A stretch of DNA of 32,972 bases, taken from contig JABDGH010000023.1 in assembly GCA_013286145.1 (NCBI GenBank), positions 1 to 32,972 of the forward strand, written 5' to 3'. Below are positions 6,780 through 14,910 of the stretch, one piece after another. The position numbers were made by a program, and so were the translations under genes. Under the pieces are notes generated by a model that did no database searches, was not told where the DNA came from, and saw only the letters and a program-made list of their open reading frames with translations. The first letter of the stretch is position 1; each line of letters opens with the position of its first letter. The stretch comes from Verrucomicrobiota bacterium. GTDB lineage: Bacteria > Verrucomicrobiota > Verrucomicrobiia > Methylacidiphilales > UBA1321.

Positions 6780-6826
6780 GTGGCATCTTTTGGGTTTCGG
6801 AACGGGGCTTTATTTGCCTCATGAAA
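6780..6826 (+). repeat. Long form of dispersed intergenic repeat (copy 3)
   Basis: GTGGCATCTTTTGGGTTTCG continues to TTGCCTCATGAAAAA and aligns with 676-721 and 2606-2651. It lies between the His-rich gene and the terminator of the glycine-zipper gene. Confidence 0.6.
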
Positions 6827-6892
6827 AAGTTCTGTTCCCTTTTCTTTGCTCTTTTTCATGGCTAGTCGTTAAATGGTTGCAAAAGACAAAGG

Positions 6893-6925
6893 AACTGGAC
6901 CGGGATGTATCGACCCGGCCCAGTT
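6893..6925 (-). terminator. Intrinsic terminator of glycine-zipper stress gene
   Basis: AACTGG+CCGGG (6893-6904) pairs with CCCGG+CCAGTT (6914-6925), with one internal mismatch and a 9-nt loop. On the minus strand, 12 bases after the stop of the 6938-7453 gene, the stem is followed by CCTTTGTCTTTTGC, which is T-rich but not a perfect U tract. Confidence 0.7.
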
Positions 6926-6937
6926 GCCCAAATCGGA

Positions 6938-7453
6938 TTATTTTTTGTGTTCAGCGGCTTTTCCGGCGGCGGCACCTGATCCACCTCCAACCACTGCACC
7001 GGCGGCCACACCCGTGGCAGCCCCGAGAGGACCTCCAATGGCGGCTCCTGCTACACCACCGGCCACGGCTCCGACGACTGCTCCAGCCGTCATGCCAGCC
7101 ACGTCATCACGCATGTTGCGCGAGCCATTTGGATTATATTCGGCCTTGAAACGGTCGAATATATCTATAACGGCAGAAGGATTCTTGACGTCGTAAACCA
7201 CGACAAGGGTTTTTCCTTCACGGATCGCCTTGTCGTAAAAGTGCGCTTGGGAATCAGCAAAGCCACGCTCTGTAAGGATGTCCGCATACACATCCTCGGT
7301 TTGTTCATCATTTAACTGAACAATAACTTGAATGTCATTGGGAGGAATACCCATCTTCAGAAAAGCATCGACTGCTTTGTCTGCATTTTCGTGGTTTGAG
7401 AATGTTCCTCCGATGATCTGACCTTGCAATGTTTTATCGATTGTTTGAGGCAT
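6938..7453 (-). CDS. General-stress-like protein with glycine-zipper C-terminus
   Basis: The 171-residue protein has two parts. Residues about 10-100 resemble the heat-induced/general stress 17M (YflT-like) fold: IIGGTFSNHENADKAVDAFLKMG, later REGKTLVVVYD. Residues about 118-165 are a glycine-zipper region of alternating Gly/Ala/Val (TAGAVVGAVAGGVAGAAIGG and similar), expected to insert in or pack against membranes. It ends with a basic KAAEHKK tail. There is no signal peptide. A strong hairpin terminator follows, so it is the last gene of its transcript. AAGAAAG just upstream of the ATG is a weak ribosome site. A role in osmotic or envelope stress is likely from family behaviour, not shown here. 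Confidence 0.75.
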   Translation of the reverse strand: MPQTIDKTLQGQIIGGTFSNHENADKAVDAFLKMGIPPNDIQVIVQLNDEQTEDVYADILTERGFADSQAHFYDKAIREGKTLVVVYDVKNPSAVIDIFDRFKAEYNPNGSRNMRDDVAGMTAGAVVGAVAGGVAGAAIGGPLGAATGVAAGAVVGGGSGAAAGKAAEHKK

Positions 7454-7518
7454 ATATTTCTTTCTTTTGGTTGTTATTGGTTACTAAAAATAAAACTGAT
7501 GAGGCTTTCATACAGAAC

Positions 7519-7671
7519 TCAGCGTGCATCTTGTTTTTTCCTGTGAAGTGAGAGAGAGGCCAATTGATTAGCGAAGGCACCAAGTAACCCGATGGCTCCG
7601 ATGATTTCAAAAGTCAGCAGAGGTGCCGTGGCTTGACCGATCACACAAATAATCTTCAAGGATAGATTCAC
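7519..7671 (-). CDS. Small membrane protein (50 aa), unrecognised
   Basis: A GTG at 7671 lies 8 bases after AAAGGAT, a good ribosome site, and opens a 50-residue frame. The ATG at 7701 (10 residues longer) lacks one, so GTG is preferred. The peptide has an amphipathic start (VNLSLKIICVIG), a hydrophobic span of about 20 residues (LLTFEIIGAIGLLGAFA) and a basic end (HRKKQDAR). It lies 65 bp upstream of the glycine-zipper gene on the same strand and could be co-transcribed. It matches no family I know; its size and context fit the other small membrane proteins of this region. Confidence 0.45.
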   Translation of the reverse strand: MNLSLKIICVIGQATAPLLTFEIIGAIGLLGAFANQLASLSLHRKKQDAR

Positions 7672-7923
7672 GTGAAATATCCTTTGCAATGACCGTGCCA
7701 TCTTTTTGTGGCATCATTTTCTCAAACAATGACAGTGAGTTACAGATTCTCGCAAAATGGGAATTATTTCGAACGGATCGTTAAATGCAAAATTTGGGGA
7801 AAACTTATCCGCATATTGCCTGAAAATAAACCCCCTGCTCAAGGTCCTCCAGGTTAACACGCAGCAAAACCCGATAAGCAGCAGGGACGCTGAACCTTTC
7901 TACTGGTGTCGTCGCAAGAAAAA

Positions 7924-7946
7924 GAAAAAAGGGGCGGGCATCTTTA
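7924..7946 (+). repeat. REP-like repeat core
   Basis: GAAAAAAGGGGCGGGCATCT followed by TTA is another copy of the core at 2173 and 2593, with A-to-G at one position. It lies about 60-110 bases before the first gene of the glycan locus. The rest of 7702-8002 shows nothing else recognisable. Confidence 0.5.
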
Positions 7947-8003
7947 TGGCCTGTCGCTCACTTCCTTTCTTGAATTCAATTTCCGATTAATCAGACTGGG
8001 AAA

Positions 8004-8022
8004 TGCCCCATGATAAGGGGCA
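8004..8022. promoter_or_regulatory. Hairpin overlapping the start region of the first glycan gene
   Basis: TGCCCC (8004-8009) pairs with GGGGCA (8017-8022) across 7 bases. The stem would cover the upstream candidate ATG (8003) and sits 10 bases before ATG 8033. If formed in mRNA it would favour the downstream start or modulate initiation. Confidence 0.3.
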
Positions 8023-8032
8023 ATCAATTCGC

Positions 8033-8869
8033 ATGGACAAAAATAACTTTGCCTTCGGTGTGCTCTACGCAACGGCAGGGGAAGCCCATGTTCGCGAAGC
8101 AGAAAAATCCGCCGCTTCCGTGCGCAAGCTAATGCCGGACATACCAATTGCCATCTGGACTGACCGGCCGGACTCGTTAACTCCCGGCCTTTTTGATCAT
8201 GTCCACACCATTGAGAAACCGCTTTTCTTAACGATGGATAGGATTGAGCCGATGCTCAAGACGCCTTTCCAAAAAACGCTCTATCTGGATAGCGACACCT
8301 TGCTGATCGAGCCGGTTTACGAATTGATCGAACTGCTGGATCGTTACGAGTTTGCTTACACACACGCTCCCCGGCGCATCTGCTGTTCCCAGCCTGGGTG
8401 TGGTATTGAGCCTTCGATCCCCGCGTGGTTTGTGCAACCCGGTTCAGGGGTGATTCTCTATAAAAACACGGAGATGGTGAAGAGAGTGCTATCGGACTGG
8501 ATGGAACGGTACATGGCGGGACGAAAAAAAGTTCCCATGAATTGCTGCGATCAAGCATCCTTGTGGAGAGCCTTGTATAATTCTCCCGTTAATATGACGG
8601 TGCTGCCGCCCGAATATAATTATCGCACGGTTTGTCCCTCGTTTGCCGGGCAGAACTATAAGGTCAAAATTTTGCACGGCCGGGATCGCAATTTGGATCG
8701 GGCGCGACGTTTCGTAAACCTGCACCAAAAAAGTCGGATAGCCAACTACGCCTACCCCCGTTTTTTCTCGGATCAATTTATGCCGCTGGTCACCCGTGCC
8801 ATTGTCAATAACTCGCACCTCTATAAATTTCTGGCGAAACTCAACTCTTCCATTTTTTCAAAATGGTGA
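8033..8869 (+). CDS. GT8-like nucleotide-sugar glycosyltransferase
   Basis: The 278-residue protein (288 if ATG 8003 is used) is a GT-A fold transferase. It starts FAFGVLYATAGEAHVREAE, a nucleotide-binding strand and helix. The metal-binding DxD is DSD at 86-88 in KTLYLDSDTLL. A central FVQPGSGVILYKN and a DQASLWRAL segment correspond to acceptor and donor site regions of GT8/GT32-like enzymes. There is no signal peptide or membrane span, so it acts on the cytoplasmic side. The start at 8033 fits the domain boundary better; AAGGGG lies 12 bases upstream. The gene opens the glycan locus and ends 13 bp before the next gene. Sugar and acceptor are unknown. Confidence 0.75.
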   Translation: MDKNNFAFGVLYATAGEAHVREAEKSAASVRKLMPDIPIAIWTDRPDSLTPGLFDHVHTIEKPLFLTMDRIEPMLKTPFQKTLYLDSDTLLIEPVYELIELLDRYEFAYTHAPRRICCSQPGCGIEPSIPAWFVQPGSGVILYKNTEMVKRVLSDWMERYMAGRKKVPMNCCDQASLWRALYNSPVNMTVLPPEYNYRTVCPSFAGQNYKVKILHGRDRNLDRARRFVNLHQKSRIANYAYPRFFSDQFMPLVTRAIVNNSHLYKFLAKLNSSIFSKW

Positions 8870-8882
8870 AGGTGGCTTCAGG

Positions 8883-9935
8883 ATGAAAACATCCGTAACG
8901 ATCCTGTTGCTTTGCCTGATGGCTCCGGCTTTTCAGTTTTGCACTGCGGCAGAAACCGGCAAATCCTATGCGGGAATCTACTGTCTCCCTTCAGGAGAAA
9001 AGCCCGGCAAGCCGGTCGATTTAACCTCCAAGCTCTGGAAGGCGAATAATCTCACCGGCGTGGCATTGCGCAGTACGTGGTCAGTGATCGAAAAAAATAA
9101 GGGTGAATATAACTGGTCTCTTTTTGATCAGGGACTGGCGTTGGCCAGGCAAAATAACAAGAAGATCAGCCTATCTGTAGCCGCCGGGGGATTCACGCCT
9201 GATTGGCTGAAGGCTGAAGGTGCCACCAGCCTGGAACTCATCCAGCAGCCTAATTTTACCAAAAAACAGGAGGTAAAATGGGTGCCTCCATGGGATCCGG
9301 TATTGCAAAAAAAATGGGCGACTTTTGTTCAGGCGATGGCTGTGCGCTATGATAACGATCCTCGCGTCGGTTACGTCTATATCGGAGGCCCCGGAATTTA
9401 TATCGAATCGTATGTGGTTCAAAACCAGCAGGATTATGAAAAATTTGCCGCCTTGGGAGGGTTAAAGAAATGGATCGAGGGAACAAAAACCCTCATCGAT
9501 ATTTACGGTGCAGCTTTCAAAAACACGCCTTTCTTTCTCGCCATGGGAAATCCGATTCGTGTGCCCTCCGTGCATGCTGAAGGTGAGGCTGCGGTGGAGG
9601 AGGTGGTGCGATATGGCATTTCCAAATATCCGGGTCGGTTTGGCGTGGCAAGTCATGGTCTCAATGAAAAATCGGCCACACGCGGCGCCAATTTTTTCTC
9701 CAACCGCATCATCAAGGAATCCTCCGCAACATCACCTACTGGTTATCAGATGGTGGGGCCTGCTTCCGGCAATTTTATTTTCGGGAACGCAGGCGATCTC
9801 GCCACGGCGCTTAATGGAGGCATCAGCTTGGGCGCGCGCTTCATCGAGGTTTATGAAGCCGATTGCAACAATCCCAAATATGCGTCTCTACTGGCGGTGG
9901 CCAATAGCCAATTAACGAAAAAACCTTCCCGATGA
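8883..9935 (+). CDS. Exported TIM-barrel glycoside-hydrolase-like protein
   Basis: The 350-residue product starts at ATG 8883, which gives a clean signal peptide (MKTSVTILLLCLMAPAF..., cleavage near TAAE at 21-24). The frame open from 8796 overlaps the previous gene and is not used. The body reads like a glycoside hydrolase barrel of the GH5/GH42 type: GVALRSTWSVIEKNKGEYNW (typical strand 2), KISLSVAAGG (strand 3), VGYVYIGGPGIYIESY (strand 4) with Glu175 as candidate acid/base, and ARFIEVYEADC near the end with Glu322 as candidate nucleophile. It could trim or process the glycan made by this locus in the periplasm, as many exopolysaccharide loci carry a hydrolase. Exact family and substrate are not identified. 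Confidence 0.65.
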   Translation: MKTSVTILLLCLMAPAFQFCTAAETGKSYAGIYCLPSGEKPGKPVDLTSKLWKANNLTGVALRSTWSVIEKNKGEYNWSLFDQGLALARQNNKKISLSVAAGGFTPDWLKAEGATSLELIQQPNFTKKQEVKWVPPWDPVLQKKWATFVQAMAVRYDNDPRVGYVYIGGPGIYIESYVVQNQQDYEKFAALGGLKKWIEGTKTLIDIYGAAFKNTPFFLAMGNPIRVPSVHAEGEAAVEEVVRYGISKYPGRFGVASHGLNEKSATRGANFFSNRIIKESSATSPTGYQMVGPASGNFIFGNAGDLATALNGGISLGARFIEVYEADCNNPKYASLLAVANSQLTKKPSR

Positions 9936-10046
9936 TCTTGTTATATTTTCCTCTTCAGGCCACCCTTGGAATGGGTTTCCCTCAACTATTCTATTCACGC
10001 TTTGATCGTGTAAAATAACCGCCTTGAAAATAACCTCCAGAACGAC

Positions 10047-11033
10047 ATGAGCGCTCCGATCCGTAAATTAGATAGCCTGACCGTTGTCGTGCCCGGGCTG
10101 AACGAGGAGGAGAATCTTGCCTTCCTTTATGCGGAATTAATCCGTGTATTGGGAAATCAGGAATGGAAATTGGACATTCTTTTTGTCGATGACGGAAGTA
10201 CGGATGGCACACTCCGGGTATGCCGGGAATTGAATGTCAGGGATTCGCGGTTTCAATACGTATCGCTTTCCCGAAATTTTGGCCACCAGATCGCTCTTAC
10301 CGCCGGCCTCGATCTCTCCTGTGGCCGTGCCGTGGTGACCATGGACGCCGATCTGCAGGATCCTCCCGAAGTCGTGCTGGAGATGATCAAGCTTTGGGAA
10401 CAGGGTGTTGACGTTGCTTACGGCCAGCGACGAACCCACCAAAACATTCCCTTTTTCAAGCGATTTACCGCCCAAATTTTTTATCGGCTCCTGCGATTCA
10501 TGTCGGATGTTCCCATCCCGATGGATACAGGCGATTTTCGCCTGATCGACCGTCGCGTCATGGATCAGCTCAAGACGATGCGTGAACAGGGCAGATTTAT
10601 CCGTGGAATGGTCAGTTGGATTGGATTCGAGCAGAGGCCCGTTCTATACGACCGGCCCGGGCGTCATCAGGGAAACACCAAATATCCCCTTTTTCGTCAG
10701 ATCCGTCTTGCCTGGGCAGGTATATCGGCATTTTCCAGTTGGCCGTTGCGCATGGCTACGATGACCGGAATCCTTTTTTCTCTAATGGCGTTCGTGATGG
10801 TCATCTACTACATCGCACGCAAGATTTACTTCGACGATTTTACCAAGGGCTGGGCTAGCATCATGGTGGCTATTTTTGCCGTCGGGGGCGTCCAGATGTT
10901 TTTCATCGGCATCGTGGGAGAATATCTGGCCAAGACCTTCGAGGAACTTAAAGGTCGCCCACTTTATATTGTCAGGGAAACCAGCGGAAGTCTCTTGCCC
11001 CAATCCTCCTCAACTGGAAAAGTCACGCATTGA
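10047..11033 (+). CDS. GT2 polyprenyl-phosphate glycosyltransferase (GtrB/DPM1-like)
   Basis: The 328-residue protein has an N-terminal GT-A domain: VVVPGLNEEENL, FVDDGSTDGT (DDG at 48-50) and the metal-binding MDADLQDPP (99-107). Two C-terminal membrane helices (about 235-257 and 268-292) precede GEYLAKTFEELKGRPLYIV. This architecture is that of GtrB, ArnC and related enzymes, which move a sugar from a nucleotide to undecaprenyl phosphate on the inner face of the membrane. The lipid-linked sugar is the usual donor for GT39/GT83-type transferases. The large GT39-like protein at 19049-22294 is therefore a natural partner. About 110 bp of non-coding DNA precede the start, with TGTAAAAT near 10009 as a weak -10 candidate. 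Confidence 0.88.
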   Translation: MSAPIRKLDSLTVVVPGLNEEENLAFLYAELIRVLGNQEWKLDILFVDDGSTDGTLRVCRELNVRDSRFQYVSLSRNFGHQIALTAGLDLSCGRAVVTMDADLQDPPEVVLEMIKLWEQGVDVAYGQRRTHQNIPFFKRFTAQIFYRLLRFMSDVPIPMDTGDFRLIDRRVMDQLKTMREQGRFIRGMVSWIGFEQRPVLYDRPGRHQGNTKYPLFRQIRLAWAGISAFSSWPLRMATMTGILFSLMAFVMVIYYIARKIYFDDFTKGWASIMVAIFAVGGVQMFFIGIVGEYLAKTFEELKGRPLYIVRETSGSLLPQSSSTGKVTH

Positions 11034-11100
11034 TGGCGCGAGCGAGGTGGCTAGTCTTGCTGGAGGTAGCCTGGACAGATGGAAAATTAAAAATATTTTC

Positions 11101-11898
11101 ATGAACGCCTCTATTTCTCCCATCTTTCACGTCGAAGAGGAGCCGGGATCCGAAGTGCTGGTCGTGGCTTTTACGGGGAGCGGCGCCAAGTTCAACGCGA
11201 TCCGTCCTTTTGATTTCTTCCGGCTTACCGGACTACTGCAATGCCATCGTATTCTTGTCCGCGAGCCCTGGCATTATTGTTACCTCAAGGGAATCGATGA
11301 AAATGGACTGGAAGGTCTCAAGGATCGCCTGCGAAGCGAAATCAAACGCCTTGCTCCCAAACGGATACTCTTTATCGGCGTATCGTCTGGAGGTTATGCA
11401 GCGCTTTTGCTGGGACATATGCTGGAGCCGGACTATGTCCACGCCTTCTCCCCCTATACCTACCTGGACTATTTCAATTTTATTAAGGACGGAAGTTACC
11501 GCGATGCATTGGTGCGCTGGTCGTTAACGATATTCCGACTCCATAGGCTGCCGAAGAATCTTAGGCATTATTTGGATCTTCGGCCCCTGTTGATGAAAAA
11601 CAGCGGTAAGACCCGCTTTTATCTACACGCTTGTGCCATGAGCTCGGATCGCATTCGCGCCCGACACGTTGAGAAGTGTCCGCATACGCAAATTTTTCTC
11701 TACCCTTGTGACAGTCATAATGTCACTTGGGGCATGATTAAAAACAAATATCTGTTTGAGCTATTGCGGGCGGAAAACCTGGATCATGCGGAAACGATTT
11801 ATCGCCAGTTCTATGCTGGTTTTAATCCGGATGACCCGGCCTCTACCCTTTGCGGCAAGGATTTGAAAAAAGATCTGGCTTCCATTCTGGAGCGCTAA
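11101..11898 (+). CDS. Alpha/beta-hydrolase-fold protein in glycan locus
   Basis: The 265-residue protein has the nucleophile elbow GVSSGG (Ser95) after strand KRILFIG and a late His206 in CDSHNVTW, with Asp204 adjacent. This arrangement fits an esterase or acyltransferase of the alpha/beta-hydrolase fold. The N-terminal part (EVLVVAFTGSGAKF) supplies an oxyanion-like turn. A longer frame from 10876 overlaps the preceding gene; ATG 11101 begins 67 bp after it and matches the domain start. There is no signal peptide, so it is cytoplasmic. It may add or remove an acyl group on the glycan or its precursor, judged from context only. The specific family is unrecognised. Confidence 0.62.
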   Translation: MNASISPIFHVEEEPGSEVLVVAFTGSGAKFNAIRPFDFFRLTGLLQCHRILVREPWHYCYLKGIDENGLEGLKDRLRSEIKRLAPKRILFIGVSSGGYAALLLGHMLEPDYVHAFSPYTYLDYFNFIKDGSYRDALVRWSLTIFRLHRLPKNLRHYLDLRPLLMKNSGKTRFYLHACAMSSDRIRARHVEKCPHTQIFLYPCDSHNVTWGMIKNKYLFELLRAENLDHAETIYRQFYAGFNPDDPASTLCGKDLKKDLASILER

Positions 11899-11909
11899 AG
11901 ACAACTGAT

Positions 11910-13625
11910 ATGAACACCACCCCCAAGATTGTGATTGTCGGGCTCGATGCTGCTGTCATGAGCCTGGTTCGTCCGTGGGTGGAGCAGGGTGATCTGCCCA
12001 ACCTAGCTGCCTTGATGGCCAAGGGCGTTTCCGGGGAATTGGAATCAGTCATGCCGCCGCTGACACCTGCCGCATGGACCTCCTTCATGACAGGTAAGAA
12101 CCCGGGCAAGCATGGCATCTATAATTTCATGGAACATGCCCGTGACGGTTATGGCATGATTTACACGAACGGCTCCAATCGCAGGGCCGAGACAGTCTGG
12201 AGTATGGCCAACCGCGCCGGATACACCGTTGGGGTGATGAATACGCCCTTTACTTATCCTCCCGAAAAACTTAACGGTTTCCAGATTTCCGGGCTGGACA
12301 CGCCCTCGTCCGACAGTGCGTTCGTCCATCCCCTTGAGTTGAAAAAGGAGATCGAGGCAAAATTCGGGTCGCTGATCATGGATTCACGCTATCTCGGCTC
12401 AATGACCAGTCTCGAAAAACGCGCGCGCGCCGTGGAAGAGTTTAAGCGAAGCGACGAGCAATGGTCGCAGCTTGCCCTTTACCTGCTGGAGCAACATCCG
12501 CAGGACATCATGATGTTCACTTTCATGTCCATCGATACTGTCGAGCATCATTTCTGGCATTACATGGACAAAAATCACTTCTATCACGACCCGGAGGGGG
12601 CGGAACTTTTTCGCGACGTGATCCGGGAGGTTTACCAGCGACTTGACCGGACAGTGGGGGAAATAGTCAGTCGGCTCGATTCCTCCGCTCATATTTTTGT
12701 CGTCTCCGACCACGGACAGGAAGCCATTTCAGACCGGACGCTCTTCATCAACCGAATTCTTCATCAAGCCGGATTGCTGGCCTACAAGCCGATGAATCCT
12801 TTTACCAGTATGCTAAAGGCGTTGACGGGATCTGTGCACGAGTGGCTCCGTAAAAACATGACGCATGAACAAAAGCTGCTGATTTCCAGTCTTTTCCCCA
12901 AACTGCGCGACAATGCCGACGCCATCGTGACCTCTTACACGGAAATCGACTGGAGCCGCACCCGGGCATTTTGCCACGAGGCATGGGCTTGTCCCCCAAG
13001 CGTCATCATTAATCTTAAGGACGTAAAACCGCAGGGTATCGTGGAAAAAGCCGATTACGAAAAAACCATTCAGGAAGTTATGACAGCTCTCCATGCGGTT
13101 CAGGATCCGAGGACGGGTAAGCCGGTCATGGCCAAGGCCCATCGACGGGAGGAATTATATCGGGGAGATTGTGCGGAATGTGCCCCCGATCTCACGCTCC
13201 AGTGGTGGGGAGCGAGTCCCTTCAACACGAAGCCGAGTCTGCGCGAAGAAAGCGATCTGCCTCCTCTTCGGATTGAAAAACCGGAACCACTTTGCAGACC
13301 CGAGTGGTCCGGACATCACACACTCGACGGTATCCTGATTGCCAGCGGTCCCTGCTTTAAGCGGGGAGAAAAAGTATCAGGAGCGCGACTAATTGATCTG
13401 GCACCAACTCTGCTGAGTTTGCTGGGTATGCCAATACCGGAGGACATGGACGGCAAGGTTTTGCAACAAGCGATGGATCCCTCAAAACAATCCAATTACC
13501 AGAAGGATGGTCGTCCCTTGACGGAAAATGCGACCACAACATCGTCGGCTGGGGAGCAGGGCTATTCCGCAGAAGAAGCTGAGCAGGTCGAAACACGCCT
13601 TAAAAACCTTGGTTATCTGGAATGA
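11910..13625 (+). CDS. Alkaline-phosphatase-superfamily phosphodiesterase (type I PDE/NPP-like), copy 1
   Basis: The 571-residue enzyme starts IVIVGLDAAV, where Asp13 is a metal ligand. The nucleophile Thr52 is in PPLTPAAWTSFMTGKNPGKHG. The metal-binding MSIDTVEHHFWHY (Asp209, His213) and SDHG (Asp267, His268) follow, with SGHHTLDGIL near 470 as the last ligand. Such proteins hydrolyse phosphodiesters or transfer phospho-groups. The ending ETRLKNLGYLE is a conserved tail of the bacterial branch. No signal peptide or membrane span is visible, so it appears cytoplasmic. It starts 11 bp after the previous gene and its stop overlaps the following start by 4 bp. A related but shorter protein is encoded at 23873-25276, so the two frame the locus. 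Substrate unknown. Confidence 0.82.
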   Translation: MNTTPKIVIVGLDAAVMSLVRPWVEQGDLPNLAALMAKGVSGELESVMPPLTPAAWTSFMTGKNPGKHGIYNFMEHARDGYGMIYTNGSNRRAETVWSMANRAGYTVGVMNTPFTYPPEKLNGFQISGLDTPSSDSAFVHPLELKKEIEAKFGSLIMDSRYLGSMTSLEKRARAVEEFKRSDEQWSQLALYLLEQHPQDIMMFTFMSIDTVEHHFWHYMDKNHFYHDPEGAELFRDVIREVYQRLDRTVGEIVSRLDSSAHIFVVSDHGQEAISDRTLFINRILHQAGLLAYKPMNPFTSMLKALTGSVHEWLRKNMTHEQKLLISSLFPKLRDNADAIVTSYTEIDWSRTRAFCHEAWACPPSVIINLKDVKPQGIVEKADYEKTIQEVMTALHAVQDPRTGKPVMAKAHRREELYRGDCAECAPDLTLQWWGASPFNTKPSLREESDLPPLRIEKPEPLCRPEWSGHHTLDGILIASGPCFKRGEKVSGARLIDLAPTLLSLLGMPIPEDMDGKVLQQAMDPSKQSNYQKDGRPLTENATTTSSAGEQGYSAEEAEQVETRLKNLGYLE

Positions 13626-14890
13626 GTGCTCCCGCGTCACCGACTTCCCGGAAGCTTTCCATTCTTATCGTGGCGGCCTGTCCCTTTCCGGCCAACTACG
13701 GCTCACCCGGCGCTATCAAGGAAATGTCCGAAGGCATGGCCGATTTGGGTCACGATGTGCACGTCGTGACTTATCCCTATGGAGATGAAATGCCGGTGCG
13801 TGGGATACACATTCATCGCATTGGTGGTTTGGGAGTATCACATCAGGTCCACTCCGGGCCGGCATGGCATAAACCCTTGTTCGATTTGTTAATGGTTTTC
13901 AAGGCATGCCGCCTGATTTGGAAATACAAATGCGATATCATCCACTCCCATAATTACGAAGGCCAATTGGTGGGCATTTGCGCCAAACTGATTACGGGGC
14001 GTCCGCTCCTTTACAACGCCGTCAATTCCATGACGGACGAACTCTCTTCCTACGGTTTTATCAAACCCGCCTTTCTGGCCCGTTGGCTCGCTGCCTTCCT
14101 AGACAGGTTTGCTCCAGGATTTTCCGATTATATCCTGACACTTACTCCGAATTTACTGGAGTTTCTCGCCGGGAAAGGAATTGAGCGGGAGCGAATGGTC
14201 TGCATTCCTGCGGGCATATGGCCCGAAATGTTCCAGCATGCAAATCCCGATCGATTTCGGCACGAACTTCAGCTTCAGGGCAAGAGGGTGGTTCTTTACA
14301 CCGGAACCCTCGATCATTTTCAACGGCTCGACATCCTCTTCCGGGCTTTTGCCCGTCTGGGCCAGGAATTTTCCGATACCGTGCTTTTAGTGGTCTCTCC
14401 TTTCGCCAATGAGGTCTTGCGCCGCGAATTGGAAACTCTGGCTGAAGAGCTGGGAATAACCGCCCGCATGCGCTGGGTCGACAAGCATCCCCTGGAAGAT
14501 TTACCCGATTATCTGGTTCTGGGAGATGTGGCCGTGGCGCCTCGTCCCTCTTCTGCCGGTCACCCCATTAAAATTCTCAATTACATGGGCACGAACCGCC
14601 CCATCGTGGCCGCCATCGGGGGAGCCAAGGGAATTCGGCACCTGCAAAATGGCTTTGTCTGCCGCGATGAAGACGTGGATCATATGGCAGAAGGTTTTTC
14701 GACCCTGCTGACGGATCGAGTGCTCGCCAAACAACTTGGCGAGGCCGCCCTCCAGACCGTGCGGGAAGAATATGATTGGCGCATCCAGTGCCAGAAGATA
14801 GAAAACATCTACTTCCATATGATTCAGGCACGGCACACTCGGGCACAATCAATCGCTGGCAAAATGAAAATCATGCGTAATGGCGATTGA
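13622..14890 (+). CDS. GT4-family glycosyltransferase
   Basis: The 422-residue GT-B enzyme has an N-terminal KLSILIVAACPFPANYGSPG (the usual glycine-rich acceptor-side loop) and a DIIHSHNYEG segment. In the C-terminal Rossmann domain GKRVVLYTGTLDHFQRLD is the GT4 donor-site strand. The late RPSSAGHPIKILNYMG corresponds to the E-x7-E region, although the first Glu is not obvious. GT4 enzymes are retaining transferases using nucleotide sugars in the cytoplasm. The ATG overlaps the preceding stop (ATGA), indicating translational coupling with the phosphodiesterase. No transmembrane segments are seen. Sugar specificity cannot be read from sequence. Confidence 0.87.
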   Translation: MSAPASPTSRKLSILIVAACPFPANYGSPGAIKEMSEGMADLGHDVHVVTYPYGDEMPVRGIHIHRIGGLGVSHQVHSGPAWHKPLFDLLMVFKACRLIWKYKCDIIHSHNYEGQLVGICAKLITGRPLLYNAVNSMTDELSSYGFIKPAFLARWLAAFLDRFAPGFSDYILTLTPNLLEFLAGKGIERERMVCIPAGIWPEMFQHANPDRFRHELQLQGKRVVLYTGTLDHFQRLDILFRAFARLGQEFSDTVLLVVSPFANEVLRRELETLAEELGITARMRWVDKHPLEDLPDYLVLGDVAVAPRPSSAGHPIKILNYMGTNRPIVAAIGGAKGIRHLQNGFVCRDEDVDHMAEGFSTLLTDRVLAKQLGEAALQTVREEYDWRIQCQKIENIYFHMIQARHTRAQSIAGKMKIMRNGD

Positions 14891-14910
14891 TCGGGAAAAG
14901 AGGAGAGAAA

